Part shown: positions 31,735 to 44,900 of the stretch, in pieces
Layout of the letters: every line of letters starts with the position of its first letter
How positions within the stretch are numbered: the stretch's first letter is position 1
DNA from: Mytilus edulis
Taxonomy: Eukaryota; Mollusca; Bivalvia; Mytilida; Mytilidae
Assembly: GCF_963676685.1 (NCBI RefSeq)
Contig: NC_092349.1
Coordinates: 41,307,426 to 41,371,425 of the forward strand
Direction: 5' to 3'
Length of the DNA: 64,000 nucleotides
The notes under the pieces: generated by a model
Seen by the model: only the letters and a program-made list of their open reading frames with translations
What the model was told of the DNA's origin: nothing
Database searches by the model: none
Translations under genes and position numbers: made by a program

Positions 31735-32560
31735 AACTTAAGAATAAGTTACACGAAACCCCACCAAAACTGGGGGGTGATCTTAGGTGCTCCGGAAGGG
31801 TAAGCAGATCCTGCTGTATATGTGGCACCCGTCGTGTTGATTAGGTAGCAATACACAGTTAGGAGTTTAGTTTCGCATTTTGGCCCCTGTGAATTTTTCA
31901 AATAGGAAAGTTATTGTGTAATAAAATTCATTTTTAGACAGATGAGTGCTAATTTAGCCTTCAAAGATGGTTTATAAGACCATCAAGATTATTTTTTACA
32001 TGTTTTATGGGCTGTTTTCTGTTTGACAATCCGTATTTTCATAGCTAGACCGGCCATCGGTCCAGAAATTAATGTACTGTTTACAAACACTGTTTTTCTA
32101 CACGAAGTTTTTGACGCAATTTTACAAAAAAATGAGACGAAAGACATATGATTTTCATTGGATTTGCTGAATGATATATGTACACAGTTTCAGAAAAGGT
32201 ACTACTTCAAGTGATTGAAATTCTACTTTTAGCCAAATTTTGGGGAAATATGTGACATCTTTCCCCCCCTTTTTGCAATATTTTATAACAAATAAATGCA
32301 GATTGTTGCCATGGATACACCAAAAAGAAAATATATTTTACCATTTTATATACTGGATATATAATCTATGGAAGGTTCTGATTACATACATATGCCCATA
32401 TATGACACAAACAGTAAGCTTGATATTGCAAGAAAGCAATGAAAAGGGGATGGTAAAATTCATAAGGGCAAATTTTAGTATTTTTTCCTAACTGTTTATT
32501 GCTACCTTATGTTATTACAAGCCCGGTGAATAGTCTACTATTCTGTATAAAGTGTAAATA
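31735..32560 (-). repeat. RT-element tail fragment, split by a MITE
   Basis: 31735-31843 and 32507-32560 rejoin to the tail seen at 5541-5665: ACACGAA(C)CCCACCAA, GGTGCTCCGGAAGGGTAAGC, GTGGCACCCGTCGTGTTG, then ATTACAA(A/G)(T/C)CCGGT(A/G)AATAGTCT. The interruption is the Harbinger-like MITE. Confidence 0.75.
31844..32506. mobile_element. Harbinger-like MITE with TTA duplication
   Basis: 663 bp. Ends GGTAGCAATACACAGTTAGG and, inverted, GGTAGCAATAAACAGTTAGG, one mismatch in 20. TTA at 31841-31843 and 32507-32509. A 3-bp TWA duplication and G-rich termini fit PIF/Harbinger. The unoccupied site is visible in the related copy near 5640. Interior is non-coding. Confidence 0.85.
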
Positions 32561-32729
32561 ACGTTAATTGTTGTACAATGTTGTATGAAGATATTTGTTG
32601 GTTATTACTCAGCCCTTTGTAAAAGGTCAAGGTTTAAACTGCTATTGCTAGAAATTTTGACACTTTTGTATCCAGTTAACACAAATAATGCTTATATAGG
32701 ATTTATACTAAACTTGTGGCAGATTTGAA

Positions 32730-32771
32730 ATGGCAGACAGACTGACACAGCTACAGGATGCTGTAAATCAA
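32730..32771 (+). CDS. MED21: MED21 exon 1 (coding part)
   Basis: Fourteen codons, [14 protein letters not shown], ending CAA|GTAAAA. 5' UTR limits are not resolved. Confidence 0.92.
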
Positions 32772-35700
32772 GTAAAACGAAACAGATAATTTTAGTTTAA
32801 CGTTAATGTTCATTCACATGGGATAGTAAACCCGGCAAATAGTAACACCGGTGGTTCATCATGAAGAATACCTTTTTGTATCAAATGATTAATCGTGTTG
32901 GTATAAACATATTAATATGAAAGTATTATCCTATAGGTAGAAGAAAATAAGACGTGCTTCAAATGCAAAGATTACCATATGTACATGTAATGTATGCTAC
33001 TCGCTTGAGATGGAAAATTATCGCTAGAAACTAAGCATGCACGTGGCTTTGCTAATGAAATTGACATGAAATTGACAACGTCGTCATAGGTAAAATAGCG
33101 ATAAAAAGTTTATCGTTGACCGATTATCTATAATTATAGCTTAATTAACGTTAAAACAATTTTCCACTAAAAATGAATGTTACTTTATTCAAATATAAGG
33201 ACTTTGTTAGCTAAACCTACTAATTTTATTAGATATTATGATTTTTTAAGACAATAGATAAACATGCTATCATATGTATTTGTACATTGTACAAACGTCA
33301 AAAGAATTTGAACTAGGTATGCCTTTTATTTGGAAATTGTTACGTCACATTGCAATTTTAATAGCACAAAGACTCATAAGACTAGGATGCACCAACTGGT
33401 TATCAGCTTTGTTAGAGTCTATCAAAATGTACCTCTGTCATATTTGTTTTTCGTAAACTGTTTTATTGTAAATTAAGCTATTATTCTTCTCAATTGATTT
33501 GCTTCATATTTTTCAAGTCAGGACCTTTTGTAGACGACCACACAGTATGGGTTTTTATACGACCGCAAAAATTTTAATTTTTCGTCGTATATTGCTATCA
33601 CGTTGGCGTCGTCGTCTTGCATCGTCGTCTTCGTCCGAATACTTTTAGTTTTCACACTCTAACTTTTGTAAAAGTGAATAGAAATCTATGAAATTTTAAC
33701 ACAAGGTTTATTACCACAAAAGGAAGGTTGGGATTGATTTTGAAAGTTTTGGTCCCAATATTTTAGGAATTAGGGGCCAAAAAGGGCCCAAATAAGCATT
33801 TTCTTGGTTTTCGCACTATAACTTTAGTTTACGTAAATTGAAATCTATGAAATTTTGACACAAGGTTTATGACCACAAAATGAAGGTTGGGATTGATCCC
33901 AACAGTTTAGGAATTAGGGGCCAAAAAAGGGCCCAAATAAGCATTATTCTTGGTTTTCGTACAATAACTTTAGTATAAGTAAATAGAAATCAATGAAATT
34001 TAAACACAAGTTTTATGAACACAAAAGGAAGGTTGGGATTGATTTTGGGAGTTTTGGTCCCAACAGTTTAGGAATTAGGGGCCAAAAAGGGGGCCAAATA
34101 AGCATTATTCTTGGTTTTCGCACCATAACTTTAGTATAAGTAAATAGAAATCTATGAAATTTAAACACAAGGTTTGTGACCATAAAAGGAAGGTTGGGTT
34201 TCATTTTTGGAGGTTTGATCCTAACAGTTTAGGAATTAAGGGGCCCAAAGGGTCCAAAATTGAACTTTGTTTGATTTCATCAAAAATTGAATAATTGGGG
34301 TTCTTTGATATGCCGAATCTAACTGTGTATGTAGATTCTTAATTTTTGGTCCCGTTTTCAAATTGGTCTTCATTAAGGTCCAAAGGGTCCAAAATTGAAT
34401 TCTTGAGCTTTTTTGATATGCGGAATCTAAACATGTACTTAGATTTTTAATTATAGTTTTCAAGTTGGTTCAAATCAGGATCCAAAACTATTATATGAAG
34501 TATTGTGCAATAGCAAGAAATTTTCAATTGCACAGTATTCAGCAATAGCAAGAAATCTTCAATTGCACAGTTTTGCGCAATAGCAAGAAATCTTCAATTG
34601 CACAGTATTGTCAATTTGTGCAATAGCAAATATTTTCAATTGCACAGTATTGCGCAATAGCAAGAAATATCTAATTGCACAATATTGTGCAATAGCAAGA
34701 AATTTTCAATTGATTGGAGTTATCTTTCTTTGTCCAGAATAGTAGTTGAATCAACTTAAATCATTGTTTTATACAATATACAATGTATATTCACTTTTAC
34801 TACCAACTGATAAATTAAAACAATCTTTACCATTCAGTGATAACAAGCACTTTATTTTACATTTTAATATTTTATGATGTATTTAAATGAGTAGTTATTG
34901 TTGCAAACTTCATTAGGAATTTGAATTGAGATCAGTTTTGGAAAAAGGGAAAGGGGGATGTGAAAAAAAAATTGGGGGGGGGGGGGGGGTAAATTTTTCT
35001 CATTTCAGATTTCATAAATAAAAAGAAAATTTCTTCAAACATTTTTTTGAGAGGATTAATATTCAACAGCATAGTGAATTGCTCAAAGGCAAAAAAAATA
35101 TTTTAAGTTCATTAGACCACATTCATTCTGTGTCAGAAACCTATGCTGTGTCAACTATTTAATCACAATCCAAATTAAGAGCTGAATCCAGCTTAAATGT
35201 TGTGTCCATACTTGCCCCAACTGTTCAGGGTTCAACCTCTGCGGTCGTATATAGCTGCGCCCTGCGGAGCATCTGGTTCTCATTGTTGACGGCTGTAGGT
35301 TGCCTATAATTGCTTACATCCACTTCATTTGACTTTCTTAATAATTAAATGGAAAAATCGATTGTAGGTGCCCTTATGTGAATAACATTTGCCAGATTTT
35401 TATCAAAATTATATCAAATGTTAAAATATTTGTGAAAAGTTTGAATAAACAAAAGTGTTGTTTTTTTCAGATAAAATATCTGCAACTCAGTGGAAATTGG
35501 AACTCTGTTTTTTTTCTTTGTATTAGATATAAAAAAAAATTCTAAATTTGCATTAAATATTTATGAAAATTTTCTATTTGCAGATGGCTGATCATTTTTG
35601 CAACAGTGTAGGAATTTTACAACAGTATTCACCACCAAGTCAATTTGCTGGATTTGAGAAACAAAAACAGTCTCCATCAGACCCACCACAAGAAGGTACA

Positions 35701-35898
35701 GTACATATCATGCATATGCTGTAGTAATTAGATATGTAAAGCAACTTTTTTCTGTCAAATGAAACTAAAAAAACAGTACAGTCACATTTTCACTTTGATT
35801 AAATAGTCAAAAGTTTGTCTTGAAATACAGATGATATTTCTTTCTTTGAATTAAGATAAATTTGGTCTAAAATTTACACAGGGCAGAATAAGAAATTT

Positions 35899-35933
<35 letters not shown>

Positions 35934-38900
35934 TTACATACAAACCCTTGTCATGGCTCCGTTTTATTGATGATATTGACATGAAATGGAACGATACTGC
36001 AGAACATTTGCAAGATTTCTTAGATCATTGTAATCAGTTCCATCACTCAATTAAATTTACATCTGAATTTTCAAGCGAGAAAATTGCTTTTCTCGACACC
36101 ACCACATTTGTAAAAAACGGGATCATGACAACTGATCTCCACACAAAGAAAACTGATAAACACCAGTTCCTTTCTCCAAAAAGTTGTCACCCGAAACACT
36201 GCTCCAGGAGTATACCTTACAGTCAAGCCATCAGACTAAAGCGAATTTGCTCCTCGGAATCCAAACTTAACTATCGTTTGGGACAACTAAAAACACAGCT
36301 GAAATCAAGAGGATATAAAACCAAAAACATCACAGACGCTTTTGATAAAGCCCAAGAAAAAGATCGAGCTAGCCTCATGGAATACAAAGATAAGACGACC
36401 CGTGCAGATAGAATTCCGTTTGTTGTAACCTTCCATCCCGATTTGACAAATATTTCATCTACTATCCGAAAGCACTGGCGTCTTATCGAAAATGACTCTT
36501 CCTTAAAAGAAATTTTTCCATCACCTCCTCTTATTGCCTATCGCAGACCCAAAAATCTCAAAGACATACTTGTGACATCAAAAGTAAAGAAACAAGAAAC
36601 TTCTAAATTTGGGTGTTACAAACAATGCGGTAGAAGCAATTGTAAGTGCTGTAAAGCCGCCAACACTGACCACTCTTTTAGCAGCACAGTAACAAAGCAG
36701 CGATACAACATCTATGTTACATCTAATTGCAAAACGGAAAGTAGTATTTATATTCTTACTTGTGGAACTTGCAAGCTGCAGTATGTTGGTGAAACAGAAA
36801 CTACATTCAACATCAGACTTAACAATCACCGGTCGTTCTATACAAAAGGTATCACCTTTCAAATAATTGAGGTAAATCAAAATTGGGACTCCGAAAGGAG
36901 AAAACAGAGAGAAAGGTTCTGGATGCATCAGTTACGTACTCTTGAACCTGATGGACTTAATGAGAGGGATGAAAAACAGTTCTACCCAAAACCAAAGGAA
37001 TAAATCATGAATTTCATTCTATTTAACTAAAACAACTATTTGTTTAGATTTAAAAATTATTATGTACAATAAACGGCAAAAATATCTTGTATATACCCCA
37101 TCAATCAATATTTTAAACTTTTACACAAAAACGTCAAGCTACAAAGATATTTTTTTGTCATGCATCCGATTTCACCTAGATAGATGCACACGCCCGATGA
37201 AGCTAATTTGTTTAGCGAAATATTGCGTGAATAATATATAAAATATAACAACTAATTTTATAACACTCATTAGTGTGTTAAAGTTACATTCTTAGACACT
37301 TATATAATTTAATTTAGTAACTGCATCAGTTTATTTACAAACTGATCCACACCTAGATAGATTGAATGTTGATTGTTGCTATTTTTAGACACTATATATA
37401 TACATCTTATTATACATATATCATATTATACATATATATATATGGATACATCTGTTGTAGAGTTGTCACTGACTCAGACGTACTTATAAATATAATTATT
37501 TTCTGTGACTGTATATTACATTAATTTGTAGGATCCTTTACTATAGATAATTTAGCTGATCTGTAACAATAACATCTTCATACCTTATATATCATGTACT
37601 GTAGTACGTCGCTAGATTAAAACTGACGAGGAAAGGTAACACACGGCCAGCGAAAGCTCTTGTTTTGAGAGCCCAGGTGGTCATGTGGTCTAGCGGGACA
37701 GCTGCAGTGCAGGCGATTTGGTGTCACGATATCACAGTAGCATGGGTTCGAATCCCGGCGAGGGAAGAACCAAAAATTTGCGAAAGCAAATTTACAGATC
37801 TAACATTGTTGGGTTGATGTTTAGACGAGTTGTATATACATTATGTACACAGCCATGTATCACCATCATTGATGGCGATCCGATGGATACATCTGTTGTA
37901 GAGTTGTCACTGACTCAGACATACTTATAGATATAATTATTTTCTGTGACTGCATATTACATTAATTTGTAGGATCCTTTACTATAGATAATTTAGCTGA
38001 TCTGTAACAATAACATCTTCATGCCTTATATATCATGTACTGTAGTACACTGCTAGATTAAAACTGACGAGGAAAGGTAACACACAGCCAGCGAAAGCTC
38101 TTGTTTTGAGAGCCCAGGTGGTCGTGTGGTCTAGCGGGACAGCTGCAGTGCAGGCGAATTGGTGTCACGATATCACAGTAACATGGGTTCGAATCCCGGC
38201 GAGGGAAGAACCAAAAATTTGCGAAAGCAAATTTACAGATCTAACATTGTTGGGTTGATGTTTAGAGGGGTTGTATATACATTATGTACACAGCCATGTA
38301 TCACCATCATTGATGGCGATCCGATGGACACATCTGTTGTAGAGTTGTCACTGACTCAGACGTACTTATATATATATAGGGAAATTGTTACAGTTCAATT
38401 TGATAGTAAGAGATATGAATGGTTTAGGTATTTTTGTTATATCCTAATTGTCTTAATGAAATAAGCAAGATGTAACAAGTACTTTTAATTATATACTTGA
38501 TTTTTATTATTATAAAAGGCCAATAAACATTTCTAGAATTTAAAAAAATTGGACCCTAAAATATTTTCCTTTTTAAATTTGATTGGTCATGTTGGTAGCC
38601 TCAATAAAAGTTAAGTAATACTATTTCTCAAAACATATAAAGAAACTTGAAAATGAAATATATTTTATATTTTATGTTGTTTTATCAGAAAAATAAGCTA
38701 TGTGTATTTAATTTTTAACAAGTTTAATTTATGGATAATAGTCATTTCACTTTTTTGATAAATACCTTGAAGTGTAGAAATGGTTATCAACTATCAAATA
38801 TTATATAGATAGTATATATTATAATATGAAGAGTTCAATCAGTTTTGTATATGATCAATTAGAAATAATGGCAAATTAGTACTTTACCACTTACTGGTAC

Positions 38901-41900
38901 CGGTACTACATAAACCAAGCTTTAAACATAGCTTACAACAAAAAGAACCAGTATAGAACCAGTGTGTCAAATTATAGAACTCAGAGCTGTAAAAAGAACA
39001 AAACTAAGGTAAAACCAACATTGTAGATGTGTTCTGTAAAACACTTGCCATTAAAGGGTTCAATTATTTAAGTTCAATCTTATAAAGGAATTTTTGGACC
39101 ATTGGCTAGTGTAATGATTGTCTTGGTATATATATGTATTGGTTCATTAGAAATGTTTCATCTTATTACTTGATCTGTGCCCATATAGTAAAAAAAATCA
39201 TTTTGAGACCTTTCTCAGACAATTCAGTAATTAATCTGTTTCTGTTTATGACTACACTAATATGATGTATATCTTTTTAACAGATTATCCACAAGTATTT
39301 GCCAAACTAATAGCAAGAACTGCAGGTGATGTGGATCTACTTATAGATTCATTACCTAGTGAAGAATCCTCTTTAGAGTTACAGGTAGGTATTTATAGAC
39401 AGGTGATGTGGATCTACTGATAGATTCATTACCTAGTGAAGAATCCTCTTTAGAGTTACAGGTAGGGATTAATAGACAGGTGATGTGTATCTACTTATAG
39501 ATTCAAAACCTAGTAAAGAATTCTCTTTAGAGTTACAGGTAGGTATTTATAGACAGGTGATGTGGATCTACTAATAGATTAATTACCTAGTGAAGAATCC
39601 TCTTGAGGGTTACAGGTAGGTATTTATAGACAGGTGATGTGGATCGACTGATAGATTCATTACCTAGTGAAGAATCCTCTTTAGAGTTACAGGTAGGTAT
39701 TTATAGACAGGTGATCTGGATCTACTGATAGATTCATTACCTAGTGAAGAATCCTCTTTAGAGTTACAGGTAGGTATAGTAGGTATTTATAGACAGGTTA
39801 TGTGGATCTACTGATAGATTCACTACCTAGTGAAGAATCCTCTTTAGAGTTACAGGTAGGTATTTATAGACAGGTGATCTGGATCTACTGATAGATTCAT
39901 TACCTAGTGAAGAATCCTCTTGAGGGTTACAGGTAGGTATTTATAGACTGGTGATGTGGATCTACTTATAGATTCATTACCTAGTGAAGAGTCCTCTTTA
40001 GAGTTACAGGTAGGGATTTATAGACAGGTGATGTGGATCTACTTATAGATTTATTACCTAGTGAAGAATCCTCTTTAGAGTTACAGGTAGGTATTTATAG
40101 ACAGGTGATGTGGATATACTTATAGATTCATTACCTAGTGAAGAATCCTCTTTAGAGTTACAGGTAGGTATTTATAGACAGGTGATGTGGATCTACTTAT
40201 AGATTTATTACCTAGTGAAGAATCCTCTTTAGAGTTACAGGTAGGTATTTATAGACAGGTGATGTGGATATACTTATAGATTCATTACCTAGTGAAGAAT
40301 CCTCTTTAGAGTTACAGGTAGGTATTTATAGACAGGTGATGTGGATCTACTTATAGATTCATTACCTAGTGAAGAATCCTCTTTAGAGTTACAGGTAGGT
40401 ATTAATAGACAGGTGATGTGGATCTACTGATAGATTCATTACCTAGTGAAGAATCCTCTTTAGAGTTACAGGTAGGTATTTATAGACAGGTGATGTGGAT
40501 CTACTAATAGATTAATTACCTAGTGAAGAATCCTCTTGAGGGTTACAGGTAGGTATTTATAGACAGGTGATGTGGATCGACTGATAGATTCATTACCTAG
40601 TGAAGAATCCTCTTTAGAGTTACAGGTAGGTATTTATAGACAGGTGATCTGGATCTACTGATAGATTCATTACCTAGTGAAGAATCCTCTTGAGGGTTAC
40701 AGGTAGGTATTTATAGACAGGTGATGTGGATCTACTGATAGAACGGGAAAAAGCTGACAAAAAATCTTTGGACTCTTTTTTTAATTCAGTAATGAAGATA
40801 GTTGATATACGTATTCAACATTTTAAAGAACATTTTACTATAAACAATAACAACAATAAACATATTTCTCGTATCAAACATAAACTAAAAGAACTAGCCA
40901 AGGAATTTGTTTTTGTCCCGGCAGATAAAGCTGCTAATAATATTATTATTGTTTGACGTAAATTTTACATTGAGGTTCTGAAAAAGGAAATCACCAATTC
41001 ACCAACATTCCAACTTACTCCATTTTCAGAAAACGAAATCTGTAACAAACATAAACTTTTAGGCACCGCTTTACAAGCAGAGACAAATACAATGAAAGTC
41101 CCAACTATGTATTGGCTTCCGAAGCTACACAAAACCCCTTACAAATATAGATTTATTTCGTCTTCAAGCCATTGTTCAACTACTAAATTGTCTATTCTTC
41201 TTACCAGCACACTTGGTACAATTAAAAACCTGATAATAAATTGTTCAAATAAGGCCTTCGAAAATAGTGGAATAAATTACTTTTGGAGTGTCAAGAACTC
41301 GTTGGAAGTACTTGATAAATTGCATGCTTATATTGGTGATTTTGAATCTGTTCAGAGTTTTGATTTTTCTACCCTGTATACCACATTGCCTCACATTCTC
41401 ATTAAGAAAAAATTCACACACCTAATTAAATGGGCATTCAAAAAATCAGAATGTGAATATATATGTTCAAACTCTTTAAGGTCATTTTTTAGTAGCAATA
41501 AACAAAAAAACTATGTTAATTGGACATGCTTTGATACTATATATGCCCTTGAATTTTTACTAGATAACATTTTTGTTCGCTTTGGGGATTCCGTATATCG
41601 TCAGATTATCGGAATTCCAATGGGGACTAACTGTGCACCACTTATTGCGGACCTGTTTTTGTATTGTTATGAGTTACAATTATGACCCATCGAAACAACA
41701 TCTGATAAACAAATTTAATAATACTTTTAGATATTTGGATGATATTTTGGCTCTCAATAATGACGACTTCAGTATGTATATTAAGGCCAATTAAAATGAA
41801 TTGATAGATTTTCATCCCCGCCCGCCCCTCTGAAATCGCCCCGCCCCGAATTTTTTTATTTTATAAAATTTACGATTTCCGGATTTTATTCATTCCCGTT

Positions 41901-44900
41901 ACCGGTAACCGTTAAAATTTCGTTTCATTCAATGCTTCCTGATTCAAATTTCGGTTTTGTACCTCGAGTAAATCTAACCAAAATGATTAAGTCGACCTTT
42001 CCGCTGCTCTATGATGACAACATCATCTTCCGAGAGTAAAGATTGATAACGAGAATGACATGAAATATTGGTGTTACGAGAAAAACGCTGTTTCCAAGAC
42101 TGCAAATCGCGGTATGTCACAAATTTCTGTGATTAGAAAACTGCGGACTTTTTTATTTATGCAATGACTTTGTCTCAGGAAATTTAAACTCTAAATGATA
42201 CCCAAAGCACAAGATTCGTGGAAACCATTGATACAGAAAACATGACTGAATTATATTGAAACACAAGCACGAACTTGTCAGATTTATGACCGTTTATTGA
42301 ATTTAAAAACATACGCATTTTATTTATGCAAGCCCTTTGATTTTACCCATGGCTGTCTTTTTATGTTGACAAACAGCAAATGTCCCAGTACACCCAGAAA
42401 GACTCATTGAAGAACAACTTTTTTTTTATTATTAAGTTCATGTTTACATGATGATTATATTTTCATCTTGCATATAAAGTACCAACCCTATTATTTTCAA
42501 CACTCTCTGAGTTTTCATTTTATTCTGTACTCATAATAATTGTGTTGCATACCAATGCATTTGCTTCATTTTATGGTAATACAAACCATTGTTTAGAAAC
42601 CCAAATAAATTTTGTGTAGGTAGTCTAACTGAAGAGAGTAGTCTCACACGTTTTTTTTTTGTTAAGTTTTTAAAGCTGCAATTAGATATATTTATTTAAG
42701 GATTTGAAATATTTTGTAAGATTTCTCATACTTGTGTATACATAATATAAGCTTAATATTACAATTGCATATATAAAGAACTCGTCACAAAAGGGTTTCA
42801 TATGAAATAAAATTTAAAAAATAAAATCCTCCCACCCGCCCCATTATTTTCAAAAATTTGGATGAAAATCTACTAATTAATTTTAGTTGGCCTAATGATA
42901 TTTATCCTGTTGAACTTACTTTAAATAAAGCTAATACTAACAATGACCACTGCCCCTTTCTTGATCTTGATATCTATATCACTAATGGAAAGCTGAATAC
43001 TAAAATTTATGATAAAAGGGATGATTTTTCATTTCCTATCGTTAATTATCCGTTTTTAGATGGTGACGTTCCCTTGTCACCATCTTACGGTGTTTATATA
43101 TCTCAACTTGTACGATTCGCTCGTGTATGTAACAATGTTTTAGATTTTAACGAGAGAAATTTATGTATTACTGAAAAATTATTACACCAGGGTTTTCGAT
43201 ATCACAAACTAGTCAAAACATTTACTAAATTTTATCATCGGTATAAAGACATCATTCGTAAATATAGCTCAACATGCAGACTTCTAATACGTTCAGGTAT
43301 TTCACATCCAATTTTTTATGGTAATATTCTTTATAAAGCACAAAGGTGTCAGTATTCACCTCAGAAACTTACAAAACCTTTGAATAGACTTATTAAGAAG
43401 GGATATAATTACGATACTGTTGTCAAGTCATTAAAGATTGCATATTTTGGCGTTAATATTGAGTCACTGATAAGGTCTTTGCATCGGAACTAAACACATT
43501 TATTCTAAAAACAGTTGTTGGCATGACACGGGTTATGTTCTTCTCATATATGTTATGATGGTATGATACTAAACCCCTAACGTGAAGGATTGTGCCAGAT
43601 GTTCATATGATGAAATCATAATCTTTCAGTCATTTTAGTTGAAGTCTGGAGCTGGCATGTCAGTTAACTGCTAGTAGTCTGTTGTTATTTATGTATTATT
43701 GTCATTTTGTTTATTTTCTTTGGTTACATCTTCTGACATCAGACTCGGATTTCTCTTGAACTGAATTTTAATGTGCGTATTGTTATGCGTTTACTTTACT
43801 ACATTGGTTAGAGGTATAGGGGGAGGGTTGAGATCTCACAAACATGTTTAACCCCGCCGCATTTTTGCGCCTGCACCTAGTGAAGAATCCTCTTGAGGGT
43901 TACAGGTAGGTATTTATAGACAGGTGATGTGGATCTACTGATAGATTCATTACCTAGTGAAGAATCCTCTTTAGAGTTACAGGTAGGGATTAATAGACAG
44001 GTGATGTGGATCTACTTATAGATTAATTACCTAGTGAAGAATCCTCTTGAGGGTTACAGGTAGGTATTTATAGACAGGTGATGTGGATCGACTAATAGAT
44101 TAATTACCTAGTGAAGAATCCTCTTGAGGGTTACAGGTAGGTATTTATAGACAGGTGATGTGGATCTACTGATAGATTCATTACCTAGTGAAGAATCCTC
44201 TTTAGAGTTACAGGTAGGGATTAATAGACAGGTGATGTGGATCTACTTATAGATTCATTACCTAGTGAAGAATCCTCTTTAGAGTTACAGGTAGGTATTT
44301 ATAGACAGGTGATGTGGATCTACTGATAGATTCATTACCTAGTGAAGAATCCTCTTTAGAGTTACAGGTAGGGATTAATAGACAGGTGATGTGGATCTAC
44401 TGATAGATTCATTACCTAGTGAAGAATCCTCTTTAGAGTTACAGGTAGGGATTAATAGACAGGTGATGTGGATCTACTTATAGATTCATTACCTAGTGAA
44501 GAATCCTCTTTAGAGTTACAGGTAGGTATTTATAGACAGGTGATGTGGATCTACTGATAGATTCATTACCTAGTGAAGAATCCTCTTTAGAGTTACAGGT
44601 AGGGATTAATAGACAGGTGATGTGGATCTACTTATAGATTCATTACCTAGTGAAGAATCCTCTTTAGAGTTACAGGTAGGGATTTATAGACAGGTGATGT
44701 GGATCTACTTATAGATACATTACCTAGTGAAGAATCCTCTTAAGAGTTACAGGTAGGGATTAATAGACAGGTGATCTGGATCTACTTATAGATTCATTAC
44801 CTAGTGTTGTTAGTTTTTTTCATTGTTTATCAAGATAACACACCATCTGGTAAATTTCAATCACCCAATTATATTTGGAGTGACGGATTTATTTGAAAAC

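Larger units (their letters stand above)
32772..35583 (+). other. MED21: MED21 intron 1
   Basis: 2.8 kb. Contains unremarkable AT-rich sequence to about 33430, then a family C repeat split by a complete inverted family A element, then AT-rich sequence to the TTTGCAG acceptor. Confidence 0.8.
35937..37392 (+). mobile_element. Penelope-like element, 5'-truncated
   Basis: Flanked by a 17-bp direct repeat, TATATATATACATCTTA (35920-35936 and 37393-37409), the first copy being the end of a (TA)n tract. It contains the C-terminal part of the RT, a GIY-YIG endonuclease and a 3' UTR with a hammerhead-like motif. Penelope-like elements characteristically pair this RT with GIY-YIG. Truncation removes most of the RT, so the copy cannot move by itself. 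Confidence 0.85.
35696..39283 (+). other. MED21: MED21 intron 2
   Basis: 3.6 kb. Holds the GIY-YIG Penelope-like element (35937-37392), the tRNA-like tandem repeat (to about 38372) and about 900 bp of AT-rich sequence. Confidence 0.8.
40743..43874 (+). mobile_element. Penelope-like RT element splitting the minisatellite
   Basis: The array stops at CTGATAGA and resumes at ACCTAGTG, losing only six expected bases, so the insertion came with a tiny target deletion and no duplication. Coding parts are described separately; the 3' UTR 43494-43874 ends GGGTTGAGATCTCACAAACA ... TTAACCCCGCC ... GCGCCTG, the block also found at 10.7 kb. Truncated at the 5' end. Confidence 0.8.

Noticed and set aside
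37686..37755. True tRNA gene
   Set aside because: Pol III boxes are present, but I could not fold a consistent acceptor stem and anticodon arm; a SINE-type promoter fits better.
39400..40740. 77-bp array as a CRISPR-like or satellite array of foreign origin
   Set aside because: The unit is exactly explained by the adjacent MED21 exon 3 end and donor.
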